Source: Bacteroidia bacterium (lineage in GTDB: Bacteria; Bacteroidota; Bacteroidia; J057; JADKCL01). Taken from it: DNA of 64,000 nt. The stretch spans positions 558,001 to 622,000 of the forward strand of contig JACJYV010000002.1 of the NCBI GenBank assembly GCA_020635905.1, read 5' to 3'. Position numbers and translations under genes: made by a program. The notes beneath the pieces were generated by a model. That model had not been told where the DNA came from, made no database searches, and saw only the letters and a program-made list of their open reading frames with translations. Each line of letters opens with the position of its first letter. Position 1 is the first letter of the stretch. Below are positions 60,308-64,000 of the stretch, piece after piece.

Positions 60308-62032
60308 TCAAACGGATGGTCTGAAGTCTTTCAATTTCAATTGAATATAGGTTTTGTCGTTCCAGGTTTTGAAATCAGGCTGAAAGGCAATGTCAATTTC
60401 GTCAGGCGATTGTGACAACCATTTGGCCGCCAGTCCAAAACCTATGGCTTCAAAGCTGATTCCATTTTGCAGGAGGTTCAGGCGAAGGTGTTTTTCCTTC
60501 AGGATCCTGTAATCTGTTACCCTGACTTTTTCTGCCATAAAAACAGGTTCCATATTGCCCGGGCCAAAAGGACCAAACCTTTTGATCAGGCGAACGAACT
60601 TAGGGAGAATATACGAAAAATCCAGCTTAGCTGAAATTTCCAGGATGGCTTCCTTTTGATCCTCCCGGATATCCCGGCTGACCACTTCTTCGAATTTCTC
60701 TTTGAATGAAACGATCTGATCGTCTTTTATGGTAAGTCCGGCGGCATATTTATGTCCTCCAAACTGTAAAATGTGGTCTGCACAATCTTCCAGCGCGGCA
60801 TACAAATCAAAATCGTGCACGCTGCGCCCTGATCCCACCCAGTTTCCGTTGGATTTGGTCAGCAGAATGGTGGGTTTATAATGGGTTTCGATCAGGCGCG
60901 AGGCCACAATCCCGATCACGCCTTTGTGCCAGTCATCCTGATAAAGCACCGTGGAACTGCGCTGATTTTCTTTGGGATCGGATTCGATCATGTACAGGGC
61001 CTGATCTGTGATCAGGGAATCCAGTTCCTTGCGCTCCTCATTGGAGCCGTTGAGTTCGAGGGCGAAGCCCTCCATTTCGCCTTCCACTCCCTGCAGGAGT
61101 TTCACCGCCCGTTTGGCATCACCCAGCCGGCCGGCCGAATTGATCCTTGGACCCAGGAAAAACACCAGGTCTGAAATGTCCCAGGTCCTTTCCACCTGGG
61201 AGGTTTCCTTCAGCGCCTGAATGCCCGGCAAAGGATTTTTCTGAATCTTTTCAATCCCAAAATGAGCAAATATCCTGTTTTCGCCCACCACAGGCACGAT
61301 ATCACTGGCAATGCTCAGGGTCACCAGATCACAATAGCGATCAAAAAGATCATAACCCGGGTTCATTTCCGAAAATGCAGGCTCTTTTTTCAATTCGCCC
61401 AAAAAACCTTCCAGCAATTTGAAACCAACCCCGGCGGCGCTGAATTCCTTGAAGGGATATGGACAATCAACCCGTTTGGGATTGATGAGGGCCACGGCAT
61501 CTGGTAAAACAGGTCCGGGCGTATGGTGGTCGCAAATGATCACCTCCACTCCTTTGGTATGGGCATATTTTACCTTGTCTATGGCTTTGGTCCCACAATC
61601 GAGGGCCAGCAACAGGGAGGCGCCAATTTTAGCCGCGTAATCTATCCCCTGAAAAGACATTCCATACCCTTCCTTGTAACGGTCGGGAATGTAGATATCA
61701 TGATCAATTCCCCAATCCTTAAAAAAGAGGGAGAAAAGAGTCACAGAAGTGGTGCCGTCCACATCATAATCTCCAAAAACAAGGATTTTTTCCCGGTTTC
61801 TGGACGCTTTCAGCAATCTGGCCACTGCCTTGTCCACGTCTTTCATTTTCCAGGGATCGCCCAGCCCGGAGCGGTCGGGTTTGAAAAAAGCCCGCGCACT
61901 TTCAAAATCGTGAACCCCGCGTTGAAGCAGCAGCTCTGCCAGGGGCAATGGAAACGGCTCACCCTGTCCCAACTGATGGGAAAGTTGCCCGGCTTCAACC
62001 CGGCGATCTGAATCCGAAATTATCCATCGCAT
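60308..62032 (-). CDS. recJ: single-stranded-DNA-specific exonuclease RecJ
   Basis: The 574-residue protein starts at ATG 62032 (the longer frame to 62200 has no homology). It has the DHH-phosphoesterase motifs VFGDYDVDGTTSVT, LALDCGTKA and CDHHTPGPV. The C-terminal GGHKYAAGLTI motif is the DHHA1 part, and the OB-like end follows. It degrades single-stranded DNA 5' to 3' in recombination repair. A TTG-N17-TACTTTTG promoter lies upstream. The large T9SS gene follows after four bases. Confidence 0.93.
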   Translation of the reverse strand: MRWIISDSDRRVEAGQLSHQLGQGEPFPLPLAELLLQRGVHDFESARAFFKPDRSGLGDPWKMKDVDKAVARLLKASRNREKILVFGDYDVDGTTSVTLFSLFFKDWGIDHDIYIPDRYKEGYGMSFQGIDYAAKIGASLLLALDCGTKAIDKVKYAHTKGVEVIICDHHTPGPVLPDAVALINPKRVDCPYPFKEFSAAGVGFKLLEGFLGELKKEPAFSEMNPGYDLFDRYCDLVTLSIASDIVPVVGENRIFAHFGIEKIQKNPLPGIQALKETSQVERTWDISDLVFFLGPRINSAGRLGDAKRAVKLLQGVEGEMEGFALELNGSNEERKELDSLITDQALYMIESDPKENQRSSTVLYQDDWHKGVIGIVASRLIETHYKPTILLTKSNGNWVGSGRSVHDFDLYAALEDCADHILQFGGHKYAAGLTIKDDQIVSFKEKFEEVVSRDIREDQKEAILEISAKLDFSYILPKFVRLIKRFGPFGPGNMEPVFMAEKVRVTDYRILKEKHLRLNLLQNGISFEAIGFGLAAKWLSQSPDEIDIAFQPDFKTWNDKTYIQLKLKDFRPSV

Positions 62033-62052
62033 ATTATTCAGGTTTGTTTGGT

Positions 62053-62080
62053 CAAAAGTAGGTAAAATTTTCCTTTCCAA
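62053..62080 (-). promoter_or_regulatory. promoter of recJ
   Basis: On the minus strand TTG (62080-62078), 17 bases, then TACTTTTG (62060-62053), a perfect -7 box. It gives a leader of about 15-20 bases. Confidence 0.55.
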
Positions 62081-62406
62081 CAGTTCAGCAGACAGGCTGA
62101 GAACACCAGGTGATAAGCAATTGGATTTGAATTTCGGGCTATACAAGCTTCTCAGGCAGATTTCAGGAAAGGGTGGAAAGTTATATTTAACTTTTTTCAA
62201 GAATTTCTGATCATATCATTGGCTCACAACCAATACTTTAGGTACTTTTGAAAGAACGGGTGGAATTTCATCTCAGAATCCCGGTCGCGAACTGAAAATT
62301 CTGATTGGCAGACAAATTCGCCCAACGCAAATTGAAACGAATACATGATCCCCGGTCTGTTTTAGGCAAAATTCACATACATTTTTCCCTGAATTGTTTA
62401 TCTTCA

Positions 62407-62437
62407 TTGACGAAAGTGCAGATACCAACTAAATTTA
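62407..62437 (+). promoter_or_regulatory. candidate promoter of the sensor kinase
   Basis: TTG at 62407-62409, 20 bases, then TAAATTTA at 62430-62437 (last base differs from TAnnTTTG). It lies about 100 bases before the start codon, so the leader would be long. Confidence 0.4.
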
Positions 62438-62539
62438 AACGAAGCATCAGAAATTTTACCTCCCTTCCTGTGGTAAGCAGGACTTCCACACCCCCAATTA
62501 TTTATTGTGTTTTCGTCTTTTGAGCGCAGATAAATCGCC

Positions 62540-64000
62540 ATGGAGTTGACCGAAAACATACTTCTGCACGTTCAAAACCTTCTGCTGATCGCAGACGAAA
62601 ATGGGGACATCCTGTATGTAAGTCCCTCGGTCGAAAAAATTCTTGGCTATTCCCCTGAAGAAATGCTTGGCTCAGGCTGGTGGAATCTGAAAAGATCAGC
62701 GCCCGGAGAAAATGCCATTTTACGGGAAAATATCGCCAAAATGGCCAAAGGCCAGATGGCGCCCGACACGGGAAGCTATATTAATAAGATCTATACCCGT
62801 TCGGGAAAGCCCAAATGGATGATCTGGAACGATTCCCGTCTGGATTCCAACCGCCTGCTGGGAGTAGGAATTGATTATTCACAAACCCGCAAAGAAACCA
62901 TGACCCAGGAGGTCATTTTCAACATTTCCGAGCGGGCCAATCAGACCGACGATCTGGACAGCCTTTTTCGCTACATGGCGGAAGAGATCATGGGTATTTT
63001 CGATACCCGCAATATTTACATTCTCCTCTACGACGAATGGAATGAAAATGTAAAATTCCCCATTTATATCGACGAGGAGTTTCCTGAAGGGCGGAAACTC
63101 GAAGGCCCCAAATCAAGGATCAAGGGCGGTCTGACCGAATACACCATCAAAAGCGGCACCCCCAAGCTCTTCAGCCGGGCCGAGATTCAGACCCTGATGG
63201 ATGCGGGCGAACTCAACCCCATTGGGGACATTCCTACGGTCTGGATGGGTCTGCCGTTGAAATTTGGGGAAAAGATATTTGGCCTGATTGCCTTACAGGA
63301 TTACGAAATTGAAGCCCTTTTCGACGAAAAGGACCTTGATCTGATGAAATTCATTTCCCGCGAAATTGCCTCAATCCTTGAAAGGAGAGAGCAGCGGCGG
63401 GAACTGATGGAAAGCGAGATGCAGTACCGCATTCTCACGGAAAGTCTGTTTGAAGGCATTGCCATCCACAACACAGAGACCATTTTGGTGGGCAATCAGG
63501 CCTTTTGTGAAATGTTTGGCTATACCCAGGAAGAGTTGGGAGGTTTGCTGTTGCGGGATCTGGCTACACCCGAATTTCTCATGATGGTCAAAAAGAGCAT
63601 TGACGAAAAGAGCGACAAGCCTTTTGAAGTGCTGGCCAAAAAACGGGATGGAACCCATTTCTGGGTCGAAACCCTGGGCCGCGACCACATGTGGAAGGGG
63701 AAAAAAGTGCGTCTTTCAGCCATTCGCAACATTGACCAGCGCAAACGGGCGGAAGAAGCCCAGGAGGAAGCCAAGCGCGACGCCAAGATCAAAGCCATGA
63801 TCCAGAACAGCTCTGAGATCATTTCCCTGCTCAACGAAAGCGGCATCATTACCTTTGAAAGCGCCTCCACGGAGCGGATTCTGGGCTATAAATCAGAAGA
63901 AAGGGAAGGAAAAAGTTTTACGGATATCATTCATCCAGAAGATCTGGAAACGGTGAACGGGCATTTTGCCAAAGTGCTCAAAAACCCTGAAGCAGTGCTG
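62540..64000 (+). CDS. multi-domain PAS/GAF sensor protein, 3' partial
   Basis: ATG 62540 follows an in-frame stop at 62531-62533, so it is the real start. 487 residues are visible before the window ends. In order: a PAS domain (about 5-120; ILYVSPSVEKILGYSPEEMLG), a GAF domain (about 130-290; LDSLFRYMAEEIMGIFDTRNIYILLYDE), a second PAS (about 300-400; MFGYTQEELGGLLLRDLA with FWVETLG), a short coiled coil, and a third PAS (about 430 on; ILGYKSEEREGKSFTDIIHPEDLE). This layout normally ends in a histidine kinase beyond the edge. No membrane segment is present, so it is likely cytosolic. The signal is unknown. Confidence 0.82.
   Translation, partial: MELTENILLHVQNLLLIADENGDILYVSPSVEKILGYSPEEMLGSGWWNLKRSAPGENAILRENIAKMAKGQMAPDTGSYINKIYTRSGKPKWMIWNDSRLDSNRLLGVGIDYSQTRKETMTQEVIFNISERANQTDDLDSLFRYMAEEIMGIFDTRNIYILLYDEWNENVKFPIYIDEEFPEGRKLEGPKSRIKGGLTEYTIKSGTPKLFSRAEIQTLMDAGELNPIGDIPTVWMGLPLKFGEKIFGLIALQDYEIEALFDEKDLDLMKFISREIASILERREQRRELMESEMQYRILTESLFEGIAIHNTETILVGNQAFCEMFGYTQEELGGLLLRDLATPEFLMMVKKSIDEKSDKPFEVLAKKRDGTHFWVETLGRDHMWKGKKVRLSAIRNIDQRKRAEEAQEEAKRDAKIKAMIQNSSEIISLLNESGIITFESASTERILGYKSEEREGKSFTDIIHPEDLETVNGHFAKVLKNPEAVL

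Larger units (their letters stand above)
62033..62539. other. non-coding stretch between divergent recJ and the sensor kinase
   Basis: The gap holds the recJ promoter (62053-62080, minus) and a candidate promoter on the plus strand (62407-62437). A 72-codon frame at 62305-62523 has no family resemblance and is not called. No repeats or hairpins stand out. Confidence 0.5.

Noticed and set aside
62305..62523. A 72-codon plus-strand frame before the sensor kinase
   Set aside because: The composition is unlike a protein, and the candidate promoter lies inside it.

Overview
The window looks like a chromosomal stretch of a Bacteroidota bacterium. The evidence is a GldH gliding-motility lipoprotein, four secreted proteins with type IX secretion (T9SS) C-terminal sorting domains, a DUF5686 outer-membrane protein, the neighbourhood holB-ricT-gldH, and promoter-like sequences of the Bacteroidota type (TTG/TTTG about 17-21 bases before TAnnTTTG). 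Large surface proteins with CHU_C-type and PKD domains point loosely towards a Saprospira-like or Chitinophaga-like lineage, but the order is not proven by the sequence. No rRNA, tRNA or CRISPR array was found.

Layout. Positions 1-5.5 kb: the end of a GH105-type unsaturated glucuronyl hydrolase, a repeat-rich non-coding stretch, a secreted hypothetical, a frameshifted heptosyltransferase (GT9), and a translationally coupled pair (beta-helix protein plus dihaem cytochrome c) whose beta-helix gene carries two compensating indels. 5.5-14.5 kb: two paralogous lipoproteins, a penicillin-acylase-family amidase, a DUF5686 outer-membrane protein with a small partner, an MtfA-like M90 peptidase with a SEC-C tail, and an orphan antitoxin-like gene. 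14.6-16.7 kb: a two-gene AAA ATPase plus degenerate HNH cassette with its own promoter, the best candidate for a defence system. 16.7-28.6 kb: a triplicated coiled-coil protein, a T9SS cargo protein, an O-antigen-ligase-like protein with TPRs, a UbiB-like kinase, a sensor kinase with an N-terminal receiver domain, and a TMTC-like membrane protein with TPRs. 28.7-35.4 kb: small secreted or membrane proteins (one of 30 residues), gldH, ricT, holB and yifB. 35.6-40 kb: glutathione peroxidase, MarR regulator, pirin, YceI, and a complete insertion sequence with a 6-bp target duplication just upstream of the yceI promoter region.

40-47.5 kb: a DMFase-beta-like membrane protein in an operon with metG, an SGNH-like membrane protein, a TrpF-like protein lacking the catalytic cysteine, radC and rpsT. 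47.9-64 kb: a very large T9SS type B protein, a WG-repeat lipoprotein at the end of an lptB-GH3-TPR-WG operon, two T9SS type A proteins, recJ, and the start of a PAS/GAF sensor kinase that runs off the window.

Common themes are cell-envelope construction (GT9, O-antigen-ligase-like, LptB, DUF5686, GldH and T9SS cargo) and housekeeping (metG, rpsT, holB, recJ, radC). Several starts sit only a few bases after a TAnnTTTG-like box, which suggests leaderless or nearly leaderless transcripts. Three single-base indels, all between 2.4 and 4.9 kb, should be checked for sequencing error before the affected genes are called dead.
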